Shown here piece by piece: positions 1-11,069 of a stretch of DNA of 64,000 nucleotides (within the stretch, counting starts at the first letter, position 1; each line of letters opens with the position of its first letter). The position numbers and the translations under genes were made by a program. Location of the stretch: assembly GCA_038025085.1 (NCBI GenBank), contig CM076147.1, forward strand, positions 32,524,766 through 32,588,765, read 5' to 3'. This DNA is from Tetragonia tetragonoides. Lineage: Eukaryota > Streptophyta > Magnoliopsida > Caryophyllales > Aizoaceae. Below the pieces are notes generated by a model, which did no database searches, was not told the origin of the DNA, and saw nothing but the letters and a program-made list of their open reading frames with translations.

Positions 1-1
1 A

Positions 2-427
2 ATTGGGGATTGCATTGAAGAAAAGATCGTTGTTGAGTCGAGAGAAAATGAGTTTTGTGATATCGAGTATCAAGATCCATTCTCAACCGGGTGCATTGAT
101 ATGATCTCTTCTCCGATCTTACATCCTCTTAATGATTCCCCTTCTCACAAGTCTTTTGGAGTTGTCCTTGTAAATCTCGATAGTGCACTTGTGATTTATG
201 ATTCTTCCACCTTTCGGGTCGATGAGCCAATAGTGAATGAAATTCCTAAAGGGAGGCATGAGGACAATCATAAGCCAATTGGGCGAAAAGCTTCTTCTCT
301 TCCTTCTTTTGACTTTTCAAGGGCATGTGACAAATTCAAGAGATCTACAATTCTTGATTATATTCTTATGACAAGAATCTCTTATTTGTGTCCTTTTGAG
401 ATGTGGGCAAGTGGTTTTGATAAGTAG
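2..427 (+). CDS. Partial ORF of an LTR retrotransposon internal region
   Basis: The frame is open from the first bases of the window to a TAG at 425-427, so the true start lies upstream. The roughly 141 visible residues show no protease, reverse transcriptase, RNase H or integrase motif and I do not recognise the family. The setting, 2.1 kb upstream of a polypurine tract and a complete LTR, makes it the C-terminal end of an element-encoded protein, or an extra ORF like those seen in some Athila/Tat-type elements. That assignment is inference from position only. It could also be a chance open frame in a non-autonomous element. Confidence 0.4.
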   Translation: MGDCIEEKIVVESRENEFCDIEYQDPFSTGCIDMISSPILHPLNDSPSHKSFGVVLVNLDSALVIYDSSTFRVDEPIVNEIPKGRHEDNHKPIGRKASSLPSFDFSRACDKFKRSTILDYILMTRISYLCPFEMWASGFDK

Positions 428-2535
428 TTACGGGTCTTGACTTCTTATAATGATGGATTAAAGATGAACATGATGAATGAGAAAAGAAGCAAAGTCACCA
501 TTGGATCATATACCACCGCCCCAAAAGTTTCGAACAACCAATGACATATTTGGAAGGAAGGGCAAGCTTTCAATCTCCCGTCTCAATCCTTTGACTTCAA
601 GCACCACCAAGGTTCTTCAATAGCACCTAAGGGGGTATGAAAAACTTCTCGGGGAGACGCTTCTTCTTCCCACCCAACCCACCCCAATTGCTATGTAAGT
701 ACTCCCCTCCTCTCCTTTCACTTCATTTCCTTTACATTGAGGACAATGCAAAGTTTAAGCATGGAGGGATTGATATCTTATTATTGTTCTTGTTGGTGAT
801 ATGTTGTGGTGGTGAGATATTGTGGTGTTGTGGTGATACTCGATGAATTGTGATTTGGTGGATGTGATGATGGTGTTATGATTATGGTTGGTAATTGGAG
901 ATGTGCTAGTTTAGTGTAGAAGCATATCAGGTCATTTAGTTGCATGACTTTGTAGAAATTGTCATTTAGATTGCATTGAGCATGTTTAGGCTTGCATATC
1001 ATCTAGGTTGCATTTCAAATGAAAAATCAAAAAAATTGAAAAAATGGAAAATCCCAAAAAAATGAAAAAATCGAAAAATACCAAAAATAGAGAGATGATC
1101 CCTTTATGATTATTTGTGATACTCTTGGTCGGCATTCGACTTGTGGTAGAGAGAGCATGATACTTTTGAGATGCAATCCCGAAAGTTTGACATGGTTTCT
1201 CGTTTGGTTTTTATTCTCTTGGCCCTTTGTATGTAAATATTTTTTCAATCACTTGATAATCTCACTTATAATCGTGAAATAATTGGTGTGATAGACATTT
1301 AATCGGTGAGATCTCGAGCCTTAAAAACCGACACATCTCTTTCGGTTGTTTGTCTTTCATGAGGGTTTTGGATTCACATTGGTTGTTAATCTTCTAGAAC
1401 TTGCCTTAATTCTTGGTCAAAATTGTGCTTGGCACCCATTTTTGCATTGGTAGGACGGAGACATTCATTTGTTACTTTTTCTTAAGCTACTTTAAGCCAA
1501 AATTGCCTACCTAACGCATTATTTTATCACTTTGGAGCCCCTTTGAGCTTATGCATTCTTCTTGATGAACTATGTTATATGCCCTCTTTTCCCAAACACG
1601 TTTTCCCTCTCCCGAGTCTAAGACTAGTGTAACTTGTCTCTCTCATTGGGTTGAGTATTGAATTGTGAAATGAAATAAAAGATGAGCATGGGGGTGCTTT
1701 GGGTGAAGAATGGAGGGATGATGGTTAACTTTGAGCTTGAATAAGCTTTGTATAAAGAAAAAAAAAAAAAAGAAAAAGACAAAAAAAAGAGTCAAATGAA
1801 CCTTCTAGAGGTAGAAGAAGGGCTTATATCTCATTTAATCGAAATTATCTTGCCCCGATACTTCTAATGTTAGATTTTGTTAGTGTTGTGAAAAAGGTTG
1901 GTTTAATGGTTGATACATAAGGTTGGAATTGGTGTTTTTGATTTGTGGAGATGTTTTTGCACCTCATTGATCTTTCGCGAGGATTGAGAGGATATTTGTA
2001 TTTTCACTAAGTCTTTTTGACTTTAAGCCCACATCCTAAATGTATACCCACCTTACCCTAAGCCTCATTACAACCCAAAAGTCCTCCCGATCTTTGCGTG
2101 TGGAGTTGTCATCTAACGGTAGAGATTTTAGAAGACAGGCAAGCTTATGGTAAGATATCACCAATGTTTGAATCTTGAGTGTCAATTAATTATTTTTTCC
2201 CAAACACATTTGAGTTTGAGTGATCCACACTTCCTAAAGTGAGGGTCTATCGGACTAATTTGTTTCACGTTTTGAGTGGGATTTTCGAGTTGATTGAGTG
2301 CTTTCATGCTTCGTGACTATTTGAATTATCGTCGAATCTTGGAGCTTATGTGATCTTGTGGTGTGCTTGTGTCCCTTGATGGATTTTCATGCTCTTGATA
2401 TCCTTGTTTGGTGTCTACCTCAGTACCTCAAGTTTAGAGGGTGATCTCTCGATCCTCTTGTGCTAGCTCATATACTTGCATGTTTTGTTGATTGGTATTT
2501 GCTTGAGGACAAGCAAAAGATAAGCATCGGGAAGT
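428..2535 (+). mobile_element. Ty3/gypsy-like internal region up to the polypurine tract
   Basis: No long frame is open here. A motif near 736-770 (TTGAGGACAATGCAAAG followed by a G-rich stretch) resembles the polypurine-like repeats that Athila/Tat-type elements carry upstream of the 3' LTR. A second one, GAGGACAAGCAAAAGATAAG, starts near 2504 and runs into GGGAAGT just before the LTR, so it is the likely plus-strand priming site. An A-rich run lies at 1759-1790. The region looks like the non-coding spacer typical of these elements. Confidence 0.6.
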
Positions 2536-4031
2536 TGATAAACATGAATTTGTTGCATATTTTGTGATGATTTATACCCCATATTGTTTGATTTAGTGTG
2601 TGTTCCATGGTCTTTTAGCTTGAATTTTGTTTCTCTTGTTCCTCTTTGCGTTTTTGGTGTGTTGTGTGCACATATGCTCATTTTGGACCCAACTCTCAAG
2701 AGATACAAGGGCATTTACAAGATGGGAAGAACCAATGGCAAAGTTTGGACACTTCTTCAGTATTTTGTCCATAGGATCTTCATATGAGCTTCAAATCAAG
2801 TGATTCAAAGTGTTTTGGAAAGCTAACAAACAGAACTACAACTTTCATGTTTTAAGTTTTTGCTAACTCGAAGTGCAAGACTGCTGAAAATGCATCAGAA
2901 GCCAAAAACGACCAAACCATGAGAAAAACGGGTGAAGAAAAACCCCTGTTTCACCTCATCAAGCTTTCCAACGCTTGCTGTAGGTGAAAAATGGCCAGAA
3001 CAGGTGAAAAACGGCCTAGGGCGTTTTTGGTCATTTTGGCCGTTTTTCACCCAGTTTTCTGCCCTCTCGCGCACGCGACCCACGGGATATAAATACCCCA
3101 TTTTGCACGGGATCCCATTATCTCATCTCATCCTTAGCTTAATTTTTCTAGGGTTTTTACTAATGTTCCTCAAATAGTGAGATTAGGATAATTTAGTGAG
3201 TGTTAAACATTTATAATTAGTGAAAATCTTCTCTTTAGTCTTGAATATTGGTTGTAAGTTTTCTTTCTCTTCTCTCTTTCTATAAATACTTTGCAAAATC
3301 TTTGTTGTTGAATGTTTATGAGTATTGTTATTATGAAGTTTGTTTTGCTTAATCCCATGATTAGTGAGTAGTTTAATTAGTTATAGGATTTCGGTAGCCC
3401 TAATCTTTGCTCATGATTGTTAGTTAGTCCCTTCCCCAAGTTTAAATCCAAATTTCTATCAATGTTAAGCATGTGCCCCCCAAGTGTTTGATAAATTGCT
3501 TGATTCACCTTTTATCTTATTTATACTTATTGTTAAGCATGGAAATGTGTTTGATGATAGTGGTTGCTTGACTATACTTGAGAGTTAATACCACGAAAGT
3601 GGTTTATTTCTTTTGTGACTATATAATTAGCTTAATTTAATATAACTCATGCCTAATTAGGACCCTAGAAACAGGACTCTTGGTTTGTGTTTGGGTAAAT
3701 CACATCCCTTTGAAAGAAGGTGTTTGTGATGCTTTTGCTAATTGTCAAGTGGTTTGTTATTCAAGTTTGGGGATTATTTGGGACTAATTGACTTTCAAGG
3801 TGCATGATTAGTGGTGATTCCTATCCTAGAATTACCTTTATTATCGTTTCACATCTTTATTTGCTTTCATCAATTAGTTTACTTAGGTTAACCAATTTAC
3901 TCAACTACTCTTTAATCGGTTTAGATAGCCTATAATTTAGGGATATTTAGTACTTTATGAACGAGTCCTTGTGGATACGATCTTTTTACTACTGCGATAA
4001 ACCCGTGCACTTGCGGGGCTATCATTTATCA
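2536..4031 (+). mobile_element. LTR (3') of a Ty3/gypsy-like retrotransposon
   Basis: The LTR opens with TGATAAA directly after a polypurine tract and closes with TTTATCA, a perfect 7-bp terminal inversion, giving 1,496 bp. The last part (GGATACGATC ... ACCCGTGCACTTGCGGGGCTATCA) is the kind of end seen in Athila/Tat-type LTRs. A TATA-like GATATAAATAC lies at 3086-3096. U3 contains a perfect 14-bp inverted repeat at 3003-3016 and 3038-3051. The 5' LTR is outside the window, so target-site duplication and age cannot be judged. Confidence 0.75.
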
Positions 4032-4854
4032 ATCTGAAATCTCACAATATCTGAATTTCAGCAAAAGCAAGGAATTGTGCGTGAAATGAAGCAAATTGAT
4101 AGCTACATGGATAAGACAAACATCTAATGCATTTGAATATTGGGTATAATCTCTGTTGCTTTCGTGTTCTAGAGTTTGTTGTCCAGTTTTGATCAAATTC
4201 TCCATTTGACTTTTTAAATTGGTATTTTCATTTTCCTAATGTCATCTGAATTGATTGAAAGTTACAGCTCTGAATTTGATAGAAAGTTGCGGCGAAAAGA
4301 AGGCAGTGAGGTCTATTTCTCATTATTTTCGCTTTGTTGATTAGATGCTTATTAAAATTTTGATGTTCTATTGAATTGTTGCTAGATAATGTATTGATTG
4401 CATCATCTATCTATCTTTTAATCTATTTTCTAGCTACATAGATCAGAATTGTTGCTTTGGTATAGCTTTGTACTCTAGAGGTTAGTTTGATGGGTTTTGG
4501 GAGGGATGAGGAGAAGAAATTACTATGGCATATTATGTTTTTTTGGCGGTTCTGTGGTGTATCTGGTTGGACCGGAACACAAGTGTTGTTGCTAGGTGCT
4601 CTGTCACCTGAGCTTGTTTGAGATAAAGTGACTTATTAGCTTCTATGGGAGATACTTGATTTCTGATGTCAAAAGAAATTATGCTAATCAATATTGTAAA
4701 TTGTAATCGTGTACGAGGACAACTTGTCCTTCTTTGCAGTTTCTGCAGCTTTATTGATACAAATTTCTTTTTTCACCTCCCCCCGATTTGGTACTAGTAT
4801 TCAAGTTGTGCAATGTTTGTATGATCACTGATCAGTTGATTTGTTGACTGATAG

Positions 4855-5031
4855 CCTTTTATTGGCGATTTTGACAACTCTGGCAACGGTGGCAACAATG
4901 GTAAGGATGTTGGTGGCGGTGATAATGGTGGCAGTGGATTTGGAGATGAAGATGATTACTTCGACGACTTCGATGATGATGACGATGAGGAATCGGGCGG
5001 GCTCTTCAAGATATGGACACTTCTAGAAGAG
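4855..5031 (+). pseudogene. Decayed exon of a RETICULATA-RELATED (DUF3411) chloroplast protein gene
   Basis: In the frame starting with CC TTT TAT the exon encodes a Gly/Asn-rich stretch, then GDEDDYFDDFDDDDDEESGG, then LF....LLEE, bounded by a TAG acceptor and a GAG|GTATCT donor. That order (Gly/Asn-rich linker, acidic block, LF...LLEE) matches the N-terminal part of RETICULATA-RELATED proteins, chloroplast envelope proteins affecting leaf mesophyll. The family's arginine-rich residues after GGLF are replaced, and I find none of the conserved membrane exons in the following 2.9 kb. Upstream the locus ends at an LTR boundary 0.8 kb away. I call it a gene fragment. It could still be a distal piece of a gene with very long introns. 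Confidence 0.45.
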
Positions 5032-7958
5032 GTATCTGTAACACTACTACCATGCAACATTTATTTACTTGCGAGTGTTTTTCTGCCTCCTCCATGTCAG
5101 AGTGATTATTCTCAAGTTTGTTCTAGATCAAACTCACAAAAATTTGATTGTAGTTCTGTTATGAAATAATGAACCATATAATTGATTTGAGAAGTTGTAG
5201 CCCAAGTGATGCAAGACTATAAAACTGTACTGTTGAGAGAATGGATATTTAAAAGTAGAAGTATAGTATTTGAGAGCAAATATTGCTAAAAAATGTTTCT
5301 ACTTTTTCCTACATCCCCAAGAACGAAAATCCTAAAAAAATGTTAGGTCAAAGTTTGTAATTTTGTAAAAAGTATTGATAATTGTATCTAGCTTGATTAA
5401 AATTAGTACTGGGGCTTTTAGGGGAGTACCCCTTATGGTTGTACAACGCTTATGGCGTGATTTGAGTTGTAGTTAGATTTACTTTCCGCATCGAGGACTC
5501 CCTTCTCTTTTTTGTACACATCAGAATTGTTGCTTCCACATAAATTTATGATGTTACATCAGTCAGATCAGTTGCTTTGCATGTTTGCAGTCTTCACTGG
5601 AGAAAGAGCACGCATCTGCACAACCATACTGATTTCCATTGGATTTCAGATCCAAAACCAGGTACTTTGAACCGTGCAAATGTTCAGATTAATCCTTATG
5701 TTATGCAACATCTCTGCATATTAGATATGTGTGACATTTTTTGCTTCTTTCCTTGATGGTACTAAAATGATGATTCAATTTGGTAAAGTGTATGTGAGCT
5801 AAAATGATGATTTTTCCATATTATTGTACTGCAAACTGCTGCTGAATTCAGACCTGGAAATTGCATACGTAACCTTGAATTTTCCTTGTCATAATGCTGA
5901 GAATAGAGTAAAATGCACCAGACTTGTGGTGGTAACTGTACGGCTTGAGTAGGACCTGTTTTATGCATGTTAGAAGGTGTTTTTTAGCCATGTATGTGAA
6001 TATAATCTGATCTGAAATTTCAGATCAGTGTTTTACATTTGCAGACTGTTTTTTTGAGTGTCCTAAGGTTGAGAATACAATGCTGAGTGGCTGCACTAAG
6101 TGGTAAGACAAAGCAGTACCTAGGACGAACTTTTATGTGCGCAAAACTGTCAAATGCTTCTTGCATAAGAGGCAGATTTTGTGGCTGGTCATTTTCTGAT
6201 CTAAATTCTCTGAGTACGGAATTGGTTTTTACTGGTTTACAGGGTCTAAGTCATAACAGGAAGCTTATGAGTAGGTGGATAAAGTTAGGCTTCATTTGAT
6301 TCGATGTTTGGATCATAAAAAAGAGGATCTTATAACTTATTATCCTCACTAGTGATCTGTTTTACTCTAGCTAATAAGTCTGACAATGAATTGCATGTTG
6401 GTGGAATTTCTGTGTATATGTGTTAAGAAGGGCTTCTATTGTATTCGTGTGGTTAGTTTGTTTGCTTCAATCTTAAGTCGAGAGTTAGCTGTTGTGGATG
6501 TTTATCTTTTTTTCCCATTTATTGAATTTACAACCAGGCCAACCCAGACAACCCTGTTATGTTGCCTTACTGTGTGAGACAGTGAGACATCAGATAAACA
6601 GGTGCCTTAGTTTGGATGTGCGATCCTCTAACTCGTGAATATATCTACCATACAAAGGCAAGTAACACTACACTTTTGGTCTGGTAGGTTTTGTGAATGT
6701 GACAGGAACCATGAGGACAAGATGGATTTTGAAGCTGTATACAAGAATTTTGTGCTTCGGTTAGATTCTGAATCTAATTTATCAATCTCTGCAGCTTGGT
6801 GTATTGAGAATAGTCTCATATTAGCTAACAATAATTGGATTTTACAGGTAATGGCTTGTTTATATTGCAGTTCCTAGCATGTACAAAAAAACTTGTGAAA
6901 AAATCTTGAGTGAAAAATAAGGGATAGGATAAACTCTACTATATGGAAGGATATCTATACTTATTTAATTGTTGAGCGAAAACTTGTGATCGCAGATAGT
7001 ATCCGAGGCTCTTATGTCTGCTTAGTGGTATGTTGGCTTCAAAGTCCACCTAACATTGAACTTAGGGTATTTTAAGCTGATTGAACAACTAAAGGAAAAC
7101 AAACATGAGCTGTCATAGCCTCATATCTGATCTTAGAGGTCAATGGTGATGGGTTATGTTTTGTGGTTCCAAGTTTGTATTCAGACATGAGTTTTGTTTT
7201 AATGTGGTTTTGCTTGCTTAGAAGAGCTGCAACGTAAGTGAAATAAGCATCTAACTGGAGATTCAAGTGAGCTTAGCGAAGCTTGATTTTACGTGCTGAA
7301 CTGGATGACTTTCATGTTTTTTATCTCAATTTATAAGTCTTAAACGCTTGCATAAATCAGGTTGCACATTGGGGAATCCAAGGGCTGTAAACATAACTGA
7401 ATTGAGGATGCTATCTGAATTGTTGCATAAATTGAAGGGATGTAAACAGTGCGAAATCAGGTTGCAAAAATAGAATGTGCTATCTAAGTTGTTTGCATCT
7501 GCTGGGTCATTAGCCTACTTGTGAACTGTGATGGTTAATGAGTAAGTAGTAGTCTACTTGTGATCTGCACTCTGATTCCGCTCTGGTTGCAGATTGGACA
7601 ACAAAGTGAGAACTGTGATGGTTGATAAGTAGTAGCGTTTCCTTTTTTCCTGGATGGTTGTCGTGCTCCTGTACTTTCTCATTTTCTTTTCCCATCATGG
7701 AATTCTGTTTGTGTGTTTGATTTTAATAGCATGCTTACAACTACCCTCTAGATAATAGATCGTGTTTTTATACTGCAGGCACAGGTTGTGCTGAGTTAAG
7801 TAGTTTCCCTCTTTGATTCAGGTATTTTTTGTTAGTTATTTGAGTTGTTTTCTGAATATTTTAATATAATAAATTTTCTTATGGAAGTGGTTCTGCCAGC
7901 TACAAATATATAGGTTTATATATTGTTATCATAACCTTTTTATGTATCCAATAATTGA
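5032..7958. other. Intergenic or intronic stretch, no supported gene
   Basis: AT-rich sequence with only short open frames and none with a recognisable domain. It may contain introns and non-coding exons of the degraded RETICULATA-RELATED locus. I see no LTRs, inverted termini or tandem repeats. Confidence 0.4.
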
Positions 7959-8031
7959 AGCCTATTAGCTCAGATGGTAGAGCAATTGTGCTATTGTACA
8001 AAAGACGTGGGTTTGAATCCCACATAGGCTG
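7959..8031 (+). tRNA. tRNA-like sequence with a defective anticodon arm
   Basis: A 7-bp acceptor stem (AGCCTAT with ATAGGCT), a D arm (GCTC-8 nt-GAGC) and a perfect T arm (GTGGG-TTTGAAT-CCCAC) are in the right order and spacing over 73 nt. The internal A box (TAGCTCAGATGG) and B box (GGGTTTGAATCCC) are good. The anticodon arm does not close: the best pairing is TTGT with ACAA, leaving an 8-nt loop, as if one base were missing, so I assign no amino acid. It may be a tRNA pseudogene, the head of a SINE (an A-rich tract follows at 8059-8090), or a functional gene hit by a one-base assembly error. Confidence 0.45.
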
Positions 8032-8094
8032 ATTTTATAGAGAATTAAATTTTTTGCTGCCCAAAAAAGAAAAAAAAAAGAAAAAAAAGAATAT

Positions 8095-8388
8095 GTGACG
8101 GTTCTTTAAAACAGCTGTCACAAATTCTTGAGGAATGTGCGACGGTTGTCTTGATGAACCGTCAGATAAAACAGGAATGTGGTGGCGGTTCTTCAAGACA
8201 ACCGTCACACATTCCTCAAGAATGTGTGGCGGTTGGTTTAAAGAACCGTCGCACATTCTTTTTCTGTGCCGGTCAACGAACCGTCGCACATTCTCTGGGG
8301 CAATGTGTGACCCCTTGAAGTATGGCGGTCGACAACCGTCGCACATTAGTGTTTTGAACCGCCACACATGACCCTTTCTGCACTAGTG
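8095..8388 (+). mobile_element. Right-hand terminal region of a CACTA (En/Spm) transposon
   Basis: The block ends in GCACTAGTG at 8380-8388. The reverse complement therefore begins CACTAGTGCAGAAAGGG, a CACTA-type terminus, and the element lies to the left. The preceding ~280 bp are a dense array of about ten motifs close to AATGTGCGACGGTT in alternating orientation, which is how CACTA subterminal transposase-binding regions look. No transposase and no left terminus are visible, so this is a truncated or solo end. It abuts the plant-mobile-domain coding frame on the right. Confidence 0.75.
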
Positions 8389-8389
8389 A

Positions 8390-10276
8390 AAGGAATCCTC
8401 GGAGCCGGAAGGTTGGAGAAAGTCTGCCTAATCAGTCTCTCTCCCAAGAACCACTCAAAACCAAAAGGACCCTCAATGAGGATTCTCTCTGGTCATACTC
8501 CCGAGCACCCAAGAATCGGTCCGAGAGGCCCAGGAGGTAATCCGTCCAGGAAAACCAGTCAACCTACAAAAGCAAAGAATGAGCACCCAAAAGGATGAAA
8601 AGGACGATAAAAGCGCAAAAGATAATCACTTACATCCTGGGCGGTCAAGGGATATATCGCCTCCCTAAGGGCGTGCAGGGTAGTAAATGGACAAGATGCC
8701 CGTCCCCTCCTGGTGTGCATCGCTGGAAAGCACAAATCCCCTGTCTCAAGAAGAGGGGCAAGGTCGGGAAAATGCTCGTAAAACCAAATCTAAGACATGA
8801 AAAGCACATGGATTAGGCACAAGTTATGAGTAAAAAGCCAAAAACACAAAGTACAAGAAGGGTAAAAGGAAATTACCTCCATAACCTTCCATCGCTGGAC
8901 TGCCTCAAACACCGCAGAAGACAAGAGTATGCGGGAAGATCCCAGTTGTAATCCGCAACTCTGTCCAAATTCTGCAAGCACGGGAAATAGTAAACATGAT
9001 ACCTACTATCTTTATCCGAAAAGACGGAACAAGCTAGAACATATGCCAAGAAAAGGCGAGCATGTTGTTCCGTCGTGACCTTCTTCAGCTTCCTCGGGGT
9101 GGTCAGTAACTGGACCATTACGTCAGTCCGCCTATACTTCATACCATCCCTGTTAGACCCGAAAAGGCCGAACATCTCCACCATGTCATCTCTACTCACC
9201 TCTCCATAAGTGAGGGGAATACTGGTGCAAGGGAGTCCGGAAATGAGACCGAACTCGAAAGGGGTGATCATGATCTCACCCATAGGAAAGTGAAAAGTAC
9301 TGGTAGTATCCCAGTATCGCTTCGCAAGACCTCTAACAAGCAAGCGGTTGGAGCACTCAGCAGAAGTGATGGACGCTAACAAGTGACCGAAGCCACAACG
9401 CTCCACAATAGCGTTGACCTCGAGAGTCACATACCTACGGGCTTTCTCAATCCCGTAAAGGCTACCGTAACCCCGCATGGTAGTGTCTACGTCCTATACA
9501 ACACAATAATTGCAAGACAATTAACTAGGTGATCCTAGTAACAACTACCAGTCTCCCGTTTAGTCCTAAATTTTTACAACTCGTAAAATTTAGCATTCTA
9601 GCTAAACCAATATAACAAGAGTAAATTTTAACGATAATAAATTTCACACAAGTTTATTCTCCACAAATCTACTCAAAAATCACTTATCGTTACAATAAAA
9701 AAAATAAAAATAAACTTCACTCAAGTTCATTTTCACAAAAAAAAAAAAATGATAATTGCGGCGAGAATAAATTTCACACAAATTTATTTTCCACCATTAA
9801 AGATGAATTTCACACAAAATCATTCTTCACACGCCAAAGAAAGAGAAACAATTTCACGCAAATTGGTTTTCCACATTAGCTACACTATAGTTCTCAACCT
9901 AAAAGTTCTATGTTTGCATACACATGATTTTCTAAGTGTAAAAGAGTAAAAACGAAAAACAACGACATAACCGACATTTGGTACCAACGGTAACCAAATG
10001 CTCCTTCTTCTTGAAAATGAGATCGCGGGGTTCCCAACGATCGGTAGGATGGAAATCACTACGAGTGAACTCATCCTGGACTAACCGGTGCTCACCCACC
10101 CGGTGACGGGGTATACCGAAAATGAAGTCCCGAGTAAAAACATTCGGGGCCTCCCGCACAACAATCTCTTGACTCTTGCTCCTTCCTTTTCCTACCTCCT
10201 CTAAGTTTGGTAGCCATGGATGAAGAGCAAAAATGAAGTTTTTGGAAATTTGAGTGAAACTCACAAATTCACACAA
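8390..10276 (-). pseudogene. Plant mobile domain (PMD, PF10536-like) gene, disrupted
   Basis: PMD proteins occur in the nuclear MAIN/MAIL1 family and, much more often, inside plant transposons. Minus-strand exons I can place are roughly 9985-10217 (N-terminal, containing TDRWEPRDLIFKKKEH), 8877-9493, 8634-8789 and 8390-8563. Diagnostic stretches in order are RYWDTTSTFHFPMGE, ITPFEFGLISGLP, DRVADYNWDLPAYSCLL, AVQRWKVME|IWFYEHFPDLAP, and finally EWFLGERLIRQ. Two one-base slips interrupt this: one near 8910-8920 (between AYSCLL and AVFEAV), one near 8455 (before EWFLGER). The frame then runs straight into the CACTA end at 8388, so the C-terminus is lost. Probably a transposon-borne gene, not a domesticated one. 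Confidence 0.7.
9494..9984. other. Probable intron of the PMD gene, AT-rich
   Basis: The stretch between the two 5' PMD exons has several near-repeats of the form AAATTTCACACAA(A/G)TTTAT (near 9639-9662, 9769-9789 and 9803-9825). It reads as a degenerate short tandem array inside the intron. No coding signal is visible. Confidence 0.35.
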
Positions 10277-10479
10277 TTTTGAGTTTTGACATTCAAAAAC
10301 TCAAGAACAAATAACAAAATTAAGTTCTTTTAAGAATTTGAGCAAGAAAACCTCAAGATTTGGAGCTAGGGCTTTGATGGAGGTTGAGAGCTTGAAGAAA
10401 AATGGAGGAGAGAGAGTGAAGAAGGCACGAAATGGAAGAGGATCCATTTCGGCCTTCCCATTCTTTTCCCCTTTATTCC

Positions 10480-10680
10480 ACCCGTGAAGACCTAGCAACC
10501 GGTCAAACCGTCCAAGTGGACGGTCAGACCGCCACGCTAGCAGTTGAACCGCAAGCCATGCGGCTTGGCCGCGTGCCCAGACGGTTCAACCGTTTGCGAG
10601 AGCAGCGTAGCCGCTCCACCCAGCGGTTTAGCCGCTTGACGTGGCGGTCTGACCGCCGAGCACTCCTTCTGTTATAATAT
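10480..10680. repeat. GC-rich cluster of short palindromic CCGC/GCGG motifs
   Basis: The segment is a run of small dyads such as CGGTCAAACCG, GCGGTTTAGCCGC and GGCGGTCTGACCGCC. A very similar cluster lies at 14518-14660. Because a polypurine tract and LTR start sit just upstream of the second cluster, the two may be equivalent positions of the two LTRs of one element. I cannot align them end to end. Confidence 0.45.
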
Positions 10681-10890
10681 TCTATTTAGGGCCATTGGTT
10701 CAAGATCAGTGGGCCCCATGTAAGACCCATAGCAGTTGCGCGCCAAAGTCCGTTTATGAAAGTGTTAAACCAACAGGTTTGTACATTTATACTCGGCCTA
10801 TGGCATGGGCTCGCATTCGACCTAAGGTTTGAGCAACATTTAATTATCCTTTACGATAACATTTACTACCCATTTTATTTCTATACGTTT

Positions 10891-11069
10891 TATTGTGTAA
10901 CCTACGGCACAGGTTCCCCTTCGACTGAAAATCGAAGGACATTTATTGTGTAACCTACAGCATAGGGTCCCTTCTCGATTGAAAAGCGAAGGACATTTAT
11001 TGTGTAACCTACAGCACAAGTTCCCCTTCGACTGAAAAGCGAAGGACATTTATTGTGTAACCTACAGCA
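10891..11069 (+). repeat. 53-bp tandem repeat array, left part
   Basis: About three and a half units of 53-54 bp, each of the form TTGTGTAACCTACAGCACAG, then GTTCCCC, then TTCGACTGAAAATCGAAGGA and CATTTA. Every unit contains a small hairpin, TTCGA...TCGAA (variant TTCGA...GCGAA). More decayed units can be seen from about 10760. The array resumes at 13743 after a 2.7 kb insertion. Confidence 0.8.

Noticed and set aside
4841..5026. 61-residue ATG frame, Met/Thr/Val-rich
   Set aside because: It is a different frame of the acidic RETICULATA-RELATED exon; its composition comes from the repeated GAT/GGT codons.
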